A stretch of DNA of 7,040 nt from Chloroflexota bacterium (GCA_021796155.1 JAJYOO010000120.1:1-7040); one strand, 5' to 3'; shown: positions 1-5,560, counted from the stretch's first letter. The notes: a model not told the origin generated them from the letters alone. Program-made: numbers and translations.

Positions 1-529
1 CATATTGTCCAACCGGATCAGTATTTCCGAAGAGTTGTTGGGCGATGCTCGATCCCAACACTGCGACTCTTTGTTTATCGTTTACGGCCTGGTCTGTAAA
101 GAAGTTCCCATTGGATACACTCATGCTGCGGACGGTGGGGAAATCCGGTGTTGTTCCGAGAATATCCACGCTGGTCAATGTCACGCCATTGCCGGTAACG
201 TTCTGAGTCGAACCTTGTTCGACGGTTACGCCAAGTACGCCGGGAACCTGTTGGTCAATTGCCGCGGCATCGGTGAAGACCAATCCGCCCCGGTTATTGG
301 GAGTAAAGCTTTGAGCGCCGCCCCGGTCGAAGTTCGGAGTGATAAAGATCAAGTCCGAGCCGAGACTCGTGATCTGGTCGCTGATGGTGGCTTCCGTGCC
401 TGCGCTGATCGAAACCACCATGATGACTGCCGATACACCGATGATGATTCCCAGCGTGGTCAGGAGTGACCTGATCTTGTTCTTGGTAAGAGCTTCCCAG
501 GCAAATCGGAAGACTTCAGATAATTTCAT
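1..529 (-). CDS. MacB-type ABC transporter permease, N-terminal part (cut by window edge)
   Basis: Membrane subunit of the exporter encoded with the two genes to its right. The visible 176 codons begin MKLSEVFRFAWEALTKNKIR, then a hydrophobic segment at about residues 22-45 (SLLTTLGIIIGVSAVIMVVS). This is the standard first membrane helix of MacB/FtsX-type permeases. A periplasmic-type domain follows, with LGSDLIFITP and a late VAVLGSSIAQQLFG stretch typical of the MacB core domain. The remaining helices and the stop lie beyond base 1. The ATG at 529-527 follows the ATPase stop by 4 bp and is preceded by an AAAGGA ribosome site, so it is translated from the same message. Unlike E. coli MacB, the ATPase is a separate polypeptide. 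The transported substrate cannot be read from the sequence. Family assignment is firm; physiological role is unknown. Confidence 0.9.
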   Translation of the reverse strand, partial: MKLSEVFRFAWEALTKNKIRSLLTTLGIIIGVSAVIMVVSISAGTEATISDQITSLGSDLIFITPNFDRGGAQSFTPNNRGGLVFTDAAAIDQQVPGVLGVTVEQGSTQNVTGNGVTLTSVDILGTTPDFPTVRSMSVSNGNFFTDQAVNDKQRVAVLGSSIAQQLFGNTDPVGQY

Positions 530-533
530 TAGT

Positions 534-1256
534 TCATCCTTTCTCCGAATGATTGCCTTTGCCGTTGTGGGTGACTTTGGCGATCTTGCCGTCCTGCAAT
601 TCGATGGTTCGCTGCGCGTGGGCGGCGATCCTTGGATCGTGCGTAACGATCACAATCGTTGATCCCTGGCTGTGGATTTCATGAAAGAGATCGAGGATTT
701 CCATCCCGGAATGGCTGTCGAGATTGCCGGTTGGTTCATCGCCGATCAGCAGTACCGGGTTATTGACGAGTGCGCGCGCGACCGCCACGCGTTGCTGCTG
801 GCCTCCGGATAATTCCTGTGGTTCATGCTCCATGCGAGTCGCCAGTCCGACTTTTTCAAGCAGGCCGCGCGCCAGGGCTTCACTCTCCGCTGGAGTTCTG
901 TGATTCTCGCGATCATAAATGAGCGGCAACATGACGTTTCGCACAGCGGTTGTGCGGCTCAACAAGTTGTATGCCTGAAAAACAAAGCCGATCTTGCGGT
1001 TTCGGATGAACGCCAATTGCTTGTTATCCATGTTGCTCACATCCTGTCCATCGAGGATGTATTGGCCGGATGTCGGACGCGACAGACAGCCCAGGATGTG
1101 CATGAGCGTGCTTTTCCCGGAACCGGACGGGCCCATGATTGCCACGAACTCTCCAGGCTCGATCCTGAGGCTGATACCGTCAAGCGCCCGAACTTCGGCA
1201 TCGCCCATGCCGTAAACCTTCGTCAGGTCTTTTGTTTCAATAATAGTTTCGCTCAT
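534..1256 (-). CDS. MacB/LolD-type ABC transporter ATP-binding protein
   Basis: Cytoplasmic ATPase that would power the adjacent permease. It is 240 residues, the normal length for the family. Visible motifs are Walker A GPSGSGKS (42-49), Q-loop Gln94 in FVFQAYNLL, signature LSGGQ (149-153), Walker B LLIGDE (169-174) with catalytic Glu174, D-loop NLD (178-180) and switch His206 in IVIVTHD. All catalytic residues are present, so the protein should be active. The ATG overlaps the stop of the upstream HlyD-type gene as ATGA (4 bp), indicating translational coupling, and the permease starts 4 bp after its stop. The sequence belongs to the lipoprotein/macrolide-export (MacB, LolD, YknY) clade, whose members serve efflux or lipoprotein release. 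Sequence alone does not distinguish these. Confidence 0.95.
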   Translation of the reverse strand: MSETIIETKDLTKVYGMGDAEVRALDGISLRIEPGEFVAIMGPSGSGKSTLMHILGCLSRPTSGQYILDGQDVSNMDNKQLAFIRNRKIGFVFQAYNLLSRTTAVRNVMLPLIYDRENHRTPAESEALARGLLEKVGLATRMEHEPQELSGGQQQRVAVARALVNNPVLLIGDEPTGNLDSHSGMEILDLFHEIHSQGSTIVIVTHDPRIAAHAQRTIELQDGKIAKVTHNGKGNHSEKG

Positions 1257-2776
1257 TGCGATTTGGTTCCTACCAACCCAGTGCTGATAACTTCACCTGG
1301 CTGCAATCCTGATTTGATCTCTGCATTGACCAGGTCCTGCAAGCCAACCTGAACAAAGGTTACAGTCAGCTGTCCATTTCGATCAACGAAAACGGCATAT
1401 TGATTCGGTGCGTATTCATGCAAAGCGGAGATTGGGATAATCACAGCATTCTGTGCCTGCCCGCCGATGACTGTCACTGTGGCGTCCATGCCGATCAGTA
1501 AATTGGCAGTTGTAGGGTCAAGTTGAACCAGGCCGCTCACCGCCGATTGTCCTGAGCTGGTGTAAAGCGCCGGGCTGACTTGAATCACTTTTCCGGTAAA
1601 GGTTTGGCCGGGAAGGGCGCTGAAAACCACATTAACAGGGTTGCCTACTTTGAATAAGGCATAATCTGATTCATCAACATAGGTTTGAAGATACAATTTG
1701 CTTTCATCCATGATCGTTATAACAGTGCTATTTCCGACGGTATCGCCAAGCTGGTAGTTGACGGCTGTGACCACACCATCGAAAGGTGCGACAATTTGAG
1801 TGTTTCCCACGGTCGTCTGGGCCGTTTGCAAATCGGATTGAGCTTTTAGTAAAGCCGTCAAATTGGTCCCGGTTGCATTGGCAGGAATGTCTTTGCCCTG
1901 CAGAGCGTCCAGATACCATTGATCCTCCTGCATCGTAGCCTGTGCGCCTGCATAAGCTGCGCGCGCCGCGGTAATTTCCGCATCCGAGGGTGCCTGGATG
2001 GATTTTGTCACTGAATTCCCGCTGCGCTGCATGGTTGTGAAATTATTCGGCACATAATTTTTGACGTACCAAACTTGATTGCCGGCCAAAATGCCCTGGT
2101 CGGTTTGGAGTTTTGCCTGGGCTGCATCAATTGCCTTTTGTTGGTCGGCCGTTGGCGATGATCCCCCCGCTGCTTTCGCTGCATCCAAAGCCTGCTGGTC
2201 AACGGCCACCTGTTGTTCCGATTCAAAAACGGCGGGGCTGATGAGATACATCAGGCTGGCCTTGTCGTTTGCCACTGTTGTCATATCGGTAGCGACTGCT
2301 TGTTGTGCGGCAGCAACAGCCGCCGGGGATGTTAGATTCGCCAAGGCTTGTTGGGCTTGCTGGAGGGATGTTTGTTGCGTGCTATTGTCAATCTCGGCCA
2401 GGACTTCGCCTGCTTTAACTTTATCGCCGACGATTACATTCAATTTGGATAAGGTGGCGCTGCCCGAAGAGCCGACGCCTTCAAATCCAAGATTTGCGGT
2501 TTGGGCTGCTTGCAAGGTTCCGGTTCCGCTTGCGCTCAGAGTGATATCCCCGCGCCGCGCCACGGTTGTTTGAAGAACAGCCTGACCGGATGTTGTTTTC
2601 TTCGACGGCAGATAGAAAGCTTCGTAATAAACCAATCCGCCGACAGCGGCTACGATAACAATGGCTGGCACAATTACCCACCACCTCTTTTTCGAATCTT
2701 TGAGTAATGTGGGGATTGCTTTGATTTGTGATCCGATATTGGAGAAAAAATTAGAATTCTTCTGACTGACTGCCAT
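1253..2776 (-). CDS. HlyD/MacA-family membrane-fusion (adaptor) protein
   Basis: First gene of the exporter operon; the adaptor links the ABC permease to the outside. It is 507 residues. A short basic cytoplasmic N-terminus is followed by one membrane anchor at about 32-51 ([20 protein letters not shown]). The first half of a lipoyl-like domain lies at about 85-131, with [15 protein letters not shown] long Ala/Gln-rich helical region (about 132-320) has [14 protein letters not shown] heptads expected of a coiled-coil hairpin. The second lipoyl half contains [10 protein letters not shown] and [13 protein letters not shown], and beta-barrel/membrane-proximal domains follow to the end. The hairpin is longer than in E. 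coli MacA (about 370 residues in total). The ATG at 2776 has an AAAAGGA ribosome site 8 bp upstream. The function is established for the family; the cargo is unknown. A monoderm host would use it without TolC, as in YknXYZ, but that is inference. Confidence 0.93.
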   Translation of the reverse strand: MAVSQKNSNFFSNIGSQIKAIPTLLKDSKKRWWVIVPAIVIVAAVGGLVYYEAFYLPSKKTTSGQAVLQTTVARRGDITLSASGTGTLQAAQTANLGFEGVGSSGSATLSKLNVIVGDKVKAGEVLAEIDNSTQQTSLQQAQQALANLTSPAAVAAAQQAVATDMTTVANDKASLMYLISPAVFESEQQVAVDQQALDAAKAAGGSSPTADQQKAIDAAQAKLQTDQGILAGNQVWYVKNYVPNNFTTMQRSGNSVTKSIQAPSDAEITAARAAYAGAQATMQEDQWYLDALQGKDIPANATGTNLTALLKAQSDLQTAQTTVGNTQIVAPFDGVVTAVNYQLGDTVGNSTVITIMDESKLYLQTYVDESDYALFKVGNPVNVVFSALPGQTFTGKVIQVSPALYTSSGQSAVSGLVQLDPTTANLLIGMDATVTVIGGQAQNAVIIPISALHEYAPNQYAVFVDRNGQLTVTFVQVGLQDLVNAEIKSGLQPGEVISTGLVGTKSQ

Positions 2777-2849
2777 GGGAAAATCCTTTTCTTGATCGAA
2801 TTATTTCATAGGGTAGTCTATCAAGAGGGAGTAATTCAACTGTTAAAAG

Positions 2850-2877
2850 ATTATATAGACAGTGTGTAGGGTTTGAA
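2850..2877 (-). promoter_or_regulatory. Predicted sigma70-type promoter of the exporter operon
   Basis: On the minus strand a perfect TATAAT (2855-2850) is preceded after 16 bp by TTCAAA (2877-2872), which matches the -35 consensus at 4 of 6 positions. It leaves a leader of about 65-70 nt before the adaptor ATG at 2776. No clear operator was found in the 200-bp region between 2777 and 2975. Confidence 0.5.
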
Positions 2878-2975
2878 TTGAATATAGACTCGATAACCCC
2901 AAATAATTTGAGTACAGAAGGACACGGATTTATGCTGATGCAAAAGTAAAGATCCCGTCTATTTCTTAAACGAAA

Positions 2976-2999
2976 AACGCTCCTCATATAAGGAGCGTT
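2976..2999 (-). terminator. Intrinsic terminator reading leftward
   Basis: A perfect 9-bp stem (AACGCTCCT at 2976-2984 with AGGAGCGTT at 2991-2999) has a 6-nt loop. On the minus strand the second arm runs directly into TTTTTCG, the expected U-tract. On the plus strand no T-run follows, so the direction is leftward. It would stop transcripts from the ArsR gene before the exporter promoter. Before any insertion it may have been the native terminator of the tRNA-Ser gene (inference). Confidence 0.8.
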
Positions 3000-3001
3000 C
3001 T

Positions 3002-3023
3002 AACGGCGGACGCGTCTGCCGTT
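3002..3023. repeat. Near-perfect palindromic hairpin beside the tRNA fragment
   Basis: AACGGC (3002-3007) pairs with GCCGTT (3018-3023). The interior GACGCGTC is itself self-complementary and one G-T wobble joins the two, so the element can also form a cruciform. It lacks a U-tract on either side, so it is not a convincing terminator alone. Its right arm overlaps the start of the 28-nt direct repeat. It shares the AACG...CGTT outer pairing of the terminators at 2976 and 5360. Confidence 0.6.
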
Positions 3024-3047
3024 CTTAGCGGAGAGGGCGGGATTTGA
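3020..3047 (-). repeat. Left 28-nt direct repeat: orphan tRNA-Ser 3' end (attachment-site-like)
   Basis: This copy matches 5381-5408 base for base and diverges at 3048 and at 3019. Bases 3029-3047 correspond to the tRNA discriminator G, the 3' acceptor strand CCTCTCC, the 3' T-stem strand and most of the T-loop. No D-arm or anticodon arm follows to the right, so it cannot make a tRNA. The repeat ends in the T-loop, a known crossover location for tRNA-targeting integrases. Just beyond it, CCCGC at 3055-3059 could still pair with GCGGG at 3037-3041 around an enlarged loop, possibly by chance. Confidence 0.8.
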
Positions 3048-3089
3048 CATCATCCCCGCAGGAGAATATCATCCCCTCAATCAACTCCT

Positions 3090-3434
3090 TTATTCTTCCA
3101 GGAACGTCTGCAAATCCGTCAATTTCTTTTCCCACTGACGAGACACCAGATCCAAATACTGTGTCATCGTTTCAATCGGTGCTGCATCGAACTCGAACAA
3201 AGTCTCGCGCCCCTTTCGAACACTACGCACCAGCCCCACCCGCTCTAGGACTTGGAGGTGCTTGGTCACGGCCTGGCGGGTGAGTTTGGTTCCTTCCGCG
3301 AGCTGCGAGATAGACTGTTGCGAAACGCGGCAAAGTCTGGCGATAAGTGACAAGCGGGTTTCATCCCCCAAAGCGGCGAAGATGTGCGCCTGGAGTAGAA
3401 ATCCTTGGGGCAAAACGCTATCCGACATCGACAT
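3090..3434 (-). CDS. ArsR-family winged-helix transcriptional repressor
   Basis: Cytoplasmic DNA-binding regulator of about 114 residues from the chosen start (MSMSDSVLPQ). The family opening ALGDETRLSLIARL is followed by a helix-turn-helix (QQSISQLAEG, then recognition helix LTRQAVTKHLQVLERVGLV) and a wing (SVRKGRETLFEF). The ELCVCD metal site of ArsR/SmtB is absent, as is usual for ArsR proteins paired with SRPBCC genes. The C-terminal WEKKLTDLQTFLEE is also typical of that subgroup. It overlaps the 3' end of the SRPBCC gene, so the two are coupled. The start is uncertain: ATGs exist at 3473, 3446, 3434 and 3428, and a GGAG lies 13 nt before 3434. It probably autoregulates the SRPBCC-arsR transcript; the signal sensed is unknown. 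Confidence 0.88.
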   Translation of the reverse strand: MSMSDSVLPQGFLLQAHIFAALGDETRLSLIARLCRVSQQSISQLAEGTKLTRQAVTKHLQVLERVGLVRSVRKGRETLFEFDAAPIETMTQYLDLVSRQWEKKLTDLQTFLEE

Positions 3435-3870
3435 GTTTGGCGACATTCTCCAGTTGCTCAACCCAGCCTTCATTATTCATACGGAAGGCCTCAAGCCGTC
3501 GATTGGCGGGGAGTTTATCAAATCCTGATTCGGTCACCACGAGGTGGGTCCCGCTGCCCTTCGCCTCCAGCGTGAACTCGACCAGTGTCGGGGTTTCTTT
3601 GGAGTAGTCGACCGCCTCATCCATTGCGTACGGATGCCAGGTGAATGAGAAGTATCGCTCAGGCTCCATCTTTTTCACATCCACGGCCCATTGCAGATGT
3701 TCGTACCCATCGTAGGTCATCTTCCCGGCGACTGTTTTTCCCGCAATAAAAGGTCCCTCAAGCTTTACGCCAAACCATTGGCCGAACTCTTTGTGATCGG
3801 TCAGCGCCTTCCAAACCCTGGAAGGGGAAGCTTTGAGATCAATGTGCTTTTCAATACGATTCTCTTCCAT
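3418..3870 (-). CDS. SRPBCC-fold (AHSA1-type) protein paired with arsR
   Basis: A 150-residue START/Bet v1-like protein. It opens MEENRIEKHIDLKASPSRVWKAL, the usual first strand and helix (beta strand, then ASPSRVWKALTD), and continues with FGQWFGVKLEGPF and a strand rich in VDVKKMEPERYFSFTWHPY. A late VEFTLEAKGSGTHLVVTESGF strand pair leads to the long C-terminal helix (EGWVEQLENVAKHV). The fold makes a hydrophobic ligand cavity; no ligand or enzymatic activity is established for this subgroup. The ATG at 3870 is preferred over the in-frame TTG at 3876 because AAGGAG sits 6 nt upstream of it. It is first in a two-gene operon with the overlapping repressor gene. A decayed copy of its beginning lies at 5061-5122. 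Confidence 0.9.
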   Translation of the reverse strand: MEENRIEKHIDLKASPSRVWKALTDHKEFGQWFGVKLEGPFIAGKTVAGKMTYDGYEHLQWAVDVKKMEPERYFSFTWHPYAMDEAVDYSKETPTLVEFTLEAKGSGTHLVVTESGFDKLPANRRLEAFRMNNEGWVEQLENVAKHVDVG

Positions 3871-3942
3871 GTACAACTCCTTGTTCGCTTAATGTCGCAA
3901 GTGCGAAAATTATACAACTTTCATGCTGCGCTTTTGAAGTTT
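3811..3942. repeat. Duplicated leader, copy 1 (promoter plus first ~20 codons of SRPBCC gene)
   Basis: The stretch covering the first codons, ribosome site and promoter of the SRPBCC gene aligns with 5061-5189. Shared blocks include CTTTTCAA.ACGATT, CATGT.CAACTCCTTG.T and TTAT.CAAC.TT. Divergence is substantial, so the duplication is old or the two copies came from related but separate loci. Confidence 0.65.
3909..3938 (-). promoter_or_regulatory. Predicted promoter of the SRPBCC-arsR operon
   Basis: TATAAT (3914-3909, minus strand) is preceded by TTCAAA (3938-3933) after 18 bp. Around 3884-3918 there are GCGAA/TTCGC and TCGC/GCGA inverted half-sites plus GTTGTATA. These align with the clean inverted-repeat operator at 5135-5171 but are degenerate here, so an ArsR operator is suspected rather than shown. 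Confidence 0.4.
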
Positions 3943-3962
3943 TTGACTGCCTGAGAAGTTCT

Positions 3963-3999
3963 ACGAACTCAGGGTCTACGAATTTGACCCTGAGTTCGT
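3963..3999. repeat. 13-bp perfect inverted repeat between two SRPBCC genes
   Basis: ACGAACTCAGGGT (3963-3975) is the exact reverse complement of 3987-3999, with an 11-nt loop. The 7-mer CTACGAA occurs at 3961 and again in the loop at 3976. It lies just past the stop of the SRPBCC gene at 4013, where a terminator would be expected, but no U-tract follows on the minus strand. It could be a weak or factor-dependent terminator, an mRNA-stabilising hairpin, or one copy of a dispersed REP-like repeat. Confidence 0.65.
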
Positions 4000-4012
4000 C
4001 CAAATCCCAGGT

Positions 4013-4474
4013 CTACTGTTCCTTCCAGTTAGTCTGCACCTTGCCTGTAGTGATCAGGCTGCGTAAACTGCCGTTAATAATAGAACTCCATGCGCTTGAA
4101 CATTCATTGAAGCACTCATATTTGGGAACTAAACCCATATGAGTGAAGCGGAGTTCGGTTTTGTCGCCCTTTTTGGAGATTTCAAAAACAATCTCTGTGC
4201 CCTTCCACTCGCTTTTGTCTTTAACAAAATTAAGGCGGGCGTCCAACACATGCCAAACGACTTTTTTATTGGGAATTACTTTGGTCAATTTCTGTTTGCT
4301 ATAATGGACATCTTCATAGCGATAAGTAAACTCATCGCCGAGTTTGTCAGAGTTGCCTTCAATTTCTCCTTCCCACCATCCACGAACATTATGGATGGCA
4401 GCGAAGACTTCTTCTGGGGTTTTGTCTACCGTAAAACTAGTAGTGTAATTTTGTTCTTTCAAAGCTGGTTCCAT
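4013..4474 (-). CDS. SRPBCC-domain protein, tandem paralogue 1
   Basis: A 153-residue Bet v1/START-fold protein. Landmarks are QNYTTSFTVDKTPEEVFAAI (first strand and helix), VRGWWEGEIEG, a central NKKVVWHVLDARLNFVKDKSEW, then TEIVFEISKKGDKTELRFTHMGL. A Cys-bearing turn (YECFNECSSAW) precedes the final helix NGSLRSLITTGK. By hand alignment about 60% of residues match the next gene without gaps, so the two are a tandem duplication. Both are only distantly like the SRPBCC protein at 3418. The ATG at 4474 has AGGAAAGGA upstream. Base use looks AT-richer than the exporter and ligase genes. The WW...EI.GN.DKLG type is, from memory, common in Bacteroidota, which suggests transfer (inference). Ligand and role are unknown. 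Confidence 0.88.
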   Translation of the reverse strand: MEPALKEQNYTTSFTVDKTPEEVFAAIHNVRGWWEGEIEGNSDKLGDEFTYRYEDVHYSKQKLTKVIPNKKVVWHVLDARLNFVKDKSEWKGTEIVFEISKKGDKTELRFTHMGLVPKYECFNECSSAWSSIINGSLRSLITTGKVQTNWKEQ

Positions 4475-4558
4475 GATTTTTTTCCTTTCCTGATTTGGCT
4501 TCTGCCTCTGTCATGACAATAAGATTAGATTTTTCCATAAAGTTGCGCTTTTCGATTT

Positions 4559-5032
4559 TCATAACAGGTCGTGTTTATTTGCAATTTCCTCGTTTTGGTT
4601 GGGCTGACCTTTGCCTGTGTTGATAAGGTTGTGCAGGCTACCGTTGATGTAGGTGCCCCATGCATCCGAGCAGACCCCGTAGCATTCGTGTGAAGGGGCG
4701 AGACCTACATGTGTGAAGTGGAGTTCAGTCTGATCACCTTTCTTTTCAATTTCAAAAACAATGTCGGTATCGTTCCATTCGGTCTTGTCTTTAATAAAGT
4801 TAAAGTCGTTATGCAGGACATGCCAGACAACCTTTTTGTTCGATACAAGTTCGGTGACTTTGATCGTACAGCGGTGTATATCTTTGAAGTGATAATAGTA
4901 TACAGAGCCTAATTTATCTGTATTACCATCAATTTCTTCTGACCACCATGCACGAACGTTGTTGATGGCGGCGAAGACTTCTGCTGGACTTTGGTCTACC
5001 TTAAAGGTGGTGGTGTAATTTTGGTCATTCAT
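4559..5032 (-). CDS. SRPBCC-domain protein, tandem paralogue 2
   Basis: A 157-residue paralogue of the gene at 4013-4474. It shares QNYTT.F.VD..P.EVFAAI, the WW pair, GN.DKLG, NKKVVWHVL, KDK.EW, IVFEI.KKGD.TEL.FTH and the C-terminal INGSL..LI.TGK. The EC...CS..W cysteines are kept in both copies, hinting at a structural or functional role. The ATG at 5032 is preceded by AGGAG about 7 nt away. An 84-bp gap without an evident terminator separates it from paralogue 1, so the pair is probably one transcript. Upstream it joins directly to the decayed leader at 5061-5189, whose promoter probably drives it. The tail after GKGQPNQNEE is extended compared with paralogue 1. No enzymatic function is assigned. 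Confidence 0.88.
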   Translation of the reverse strand: MNDQNYTTTFKVDQSPAEVFAAINNVRAWWSEEIDGNTDKLGSVYYYHFKDIHRCTIKVTELVSNKKVVWHVLHNDFNFIKDKTEWNDTDIVFEIEKKGDQTELHFTHVGLAPSHECYGVCSDAWGTYINGSLHNLINTGKGQPNQNEEIANKHDLL

Positions 5033-5060
5033 GATTTTCTCCTGGTTTTAATTATCAATA

Positions 5061-5122
5061 CTTTAAAATTATGGAAGGGTCAGCTTCCTGTTCAACTTGC
5101 TTTTCAAGACGATTTACTCCAT
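5061..5122 (-). pseudogene. Remnant of the 5' end of an AHSA1-type SRPBCC gene
   Basis: An ATG at 5122-5120 with a good AAGGAG ribosome site is followed after one codon by an in-frame TAA. Allowing a single-base deletion near codon 2, the reading becomes NRLEKQVEQEADPSIILK. This parallels NRIEKHIDLKASPSRVWK at the start of the intact gene at 3870. Similarity fades by about 5061, where the leader of the downstream SRPBCC gene begins. The rest of the gene is gone, consistent with a deletion joining two loci. The short non-functional frame could act as an untranslated or abortive leader for the genes after it. Confidence 0.6.
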
Positions 5123-5134
5123 GTGCAACTCCTT

Positions 5135-5171
5135 GGTTGCATATTAACACAAATTCCAAATTTATGCAACC
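5135..5171 (-). promoter_or_regulatory. Promoter overlapped by a 9-bp inverted-repeat operator
   Basis: GGTTGCATA (5135-5143) is exactly inverted at 5163-5171 (TATGCAACC), centres 28 bp apart. On the minus strand a -35-like TTGCAT (5169-5164) lies in one arm, and a -10-like TAATAT (5146-5141) lies 17 bp downstream, overlapping the other arm. Further GTTGC half-sites occur at 5124-5130 and 5177-5181. This is a classical layout for repressor binding. The nearby ArsR protein is the natural candidate by context, though binding is not shown. Confidence 0.5.
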
Positions 5172-5218
5172 TTTTTGTTGCGTTTTCGGGAAGGGATTTT
5201 TTCTTTTCTAGGACGGCT

Positions 5219-5350
5219 TCATCCGCTCAATTTTCCAATAGTCATATCCTCATCGCTTATCACGAAGCGAAAATCCTGACCGCTAGCGGCCGTAAAGTAG
5301 AAATGATCTTTGTCCCAATGGCGATATCCACTCAAATGGACGTGCGAACT
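5219..5350 (-). other. Possible C-terminal fragment of a lost gene
   Basis: This minus-strand frame has no start codon before the tRNA terminator but reads coherently to a TGA at 5221-5219. It includes GYRHWDKDHFYFTAASGQDF and RFVISDEDMTIGKLSG. The residue mix looks protein-like, rich in aromatic and charged residues and without stops for 43 codons. I do not recognise the family, and it does not show tyrosine-recombinase motifs. It may be the broken edge of a cargo gene, or non-coding sequence open by chance. Confidence 0.25.
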
Positions 5351-5359
5351 TAAAACAAA

Positions 5360-5384
5360 AACGTCTCTTTTATCAAGAGACGTT
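5360..5384 (-). terminator. Intrinsic terminator of tRNA-Ser
   Basis: A perfect 10-bp stem AACGTCTCTT / AAGAGACGTT (5360-5369 with 5375-5384) has a 5-nt loop. On the minus strand it continues into TTTGTTTT. It starts 6 nt past the tRNA 3' end. Its tRNA-proximal arm overlaps the first bases of the 28-nt direct repeat. Confidence 0.85.
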
Positions 5385-5408
5385 CTTAGCGGAGAGGGCG
5401 GGATTTGA
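5381..5408 (-). repeat. Right 28-nt direct repeat inside the intact tRNA-Ser 3' end
   Basis: Exact match to 3020-3047. It covers the downstream flank (5381-5389), discriminator base, 3' acceptor strand, 3' T-stem strand and part of the T-loop of the complete tRNA. The identity ends inside the T-loop at 5408. Confidence 0.8.
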
Positions 5409-5476
5409 ACCCGCGTTCCCTTTCGGGAAACACGCTCTCCAGGCGTGCGCGCTAAACCAGACTACGCGACCTCTCC
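5390..5476 (-). tRNA. tRNA-Ser (anticodon GGA)
   Basis: An 87-nt class II tRNA read on the minus strand. The acceptor stem GGAGAGG (5476-5470) pairs with CCTCTCC (5397-5391), and discriminator G73 is at 5390, as usual for serine. The anticodon stem CACGC/GCGTG encloses the loop CTGGAGA, with anticodon GGA at 5440-5438, reading UCC and UCU. A long variable arm (TTCCC GAAA GGGAA) and a T-arm GCGGG-TTCAAAT-CCCGC complete the cloverleaf. CCA is not encoded (GCTAAG follows), so it must be added after transcription. Its 3' 19 nt recur at 3029-3047. Confidence 0.97.
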
Positions 5477-5505
5477 AATTGCCACTACGCCGTCAGAGCG
5501 GGCGA

Positions 5506-5511
5506 ATTATA
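5506..5511 (-). promoter_or_regulatory. -10 element of the tRNA-Ser promoter
   Basis: A perfect TATAAT on the minus strand lies 29 bp upstream of the tRNA 5' end, at a fitting distance. The -35 position falls at the foot of the ligase terminator hairpin and matches the consensus poorly, so only the -10 is called. Confidence 0.5.
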
Positions 5512-5527
5512 CCAGAATATAAATGAA

Positions 5528-5553
5528 GGACGCGCTCCATCAAGAGCGCGTCC
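5528..5553 (-). terminator. Intrinsic terminator of the ligase-like gene
   Basis: A perfect 10-bp GC-rich stem GGACGCGCTC / GAGCGCGTCC (5528-5537 with 5544-5553) has a 6-nt loop. On the minus strand it is followed by the T-rich TTCATTTATATTC. It starts 8 bp after the stop codon at 5561. It separates the ligase transcript from the tRNA promoter. Confidence 0.8.
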
Positions 5554-5560
5554 GCATGTT

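Larger units (their letters stand above)
5061..5189. repeat. Duplicated leader, copy 2
   Basis: Counterpart of 3811-3942. It holds the same succession on the minus strand: promoter, AAGGAGTTG.ACATG translation start, then N-terminal codons. In this copy the inverted-repeat operator is intact but the coding part is broken. Confidence 0.65.
3020..5408. mobile_element. Candidate tRNA-Ser-associated insertion carrying arsR and SRPBCC genes
   Basis: The segment is bounded by exact 28-nt direct repeats at 3020-3047 and 5381-5408, spaced 2361 bp start to start. Each repeat holds the last 19 nt of a tRNA-Ser gene plus 9 nt of downstream flank. The right copy belongs to the complete tRNA and the left is an orphan. 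This is the arrangement left by integration at a tRNA 3' end, where the element restores the gene and displaces the old end. The content fits accessory DNA: an ArsR/SRPBCC pair, two AT-richer SRPBCC paralogues and a gene remnant. No integrase, transposase or origin is visible, so mobility today is unlikely without help. Alternative: a tandem tRNA-Ser duplication that decayed. Confidence 0.5.

Noticed and set aside
5..1352. Plus-strand open frames across the permease and ATPase region
   Set aside because: They lie opposite clear MacB-type genes on the minus strand, have no recognisable domain content and no suitable ribosome sites.
2079..2573. 164-codon plus-strand open frame rich in Ala, Cys and Trp
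   Set aside because: It is the antisense of the Ala/Gln-rich coiled coil of the HlyD-type protein; its odd composition reflects that repeat-like coding.
2751..2987. 78-codon minus-strand frame overlapping the HlyD start
   Set aside because: It runs through the predicted promoter and the terminator stem at 2976 and has no coding character.
3435..3473. Longer N-terminus for the ArsR protein (ATG at 3473 or 3446)
   Set aside because: The extra residues merely re-read the end of the SRPBCC gene, and the ATG at 3446 is too close to GGAG. The start at 3434 gives a typical family length, though this is not certain.
3090..3870. arsR/SRPBCC pair as a toxin-antitoxin module
   Set aside because: The overlap resembles such modules, but both families point to a regulator with a ligand-binding-fold partner, and no toxin-like feature is present.
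3871..3876. In-frame TTG start two codons before the SRPBCC ATG
   Set aside because: The AAGGAG ribosome site abuts the TTG but is correctly spaced for the ATG at 3870.
3963..3999. CRISPR-type repeat
   Set aside because: Only one copy of the palindrome is present and there are no spacers.
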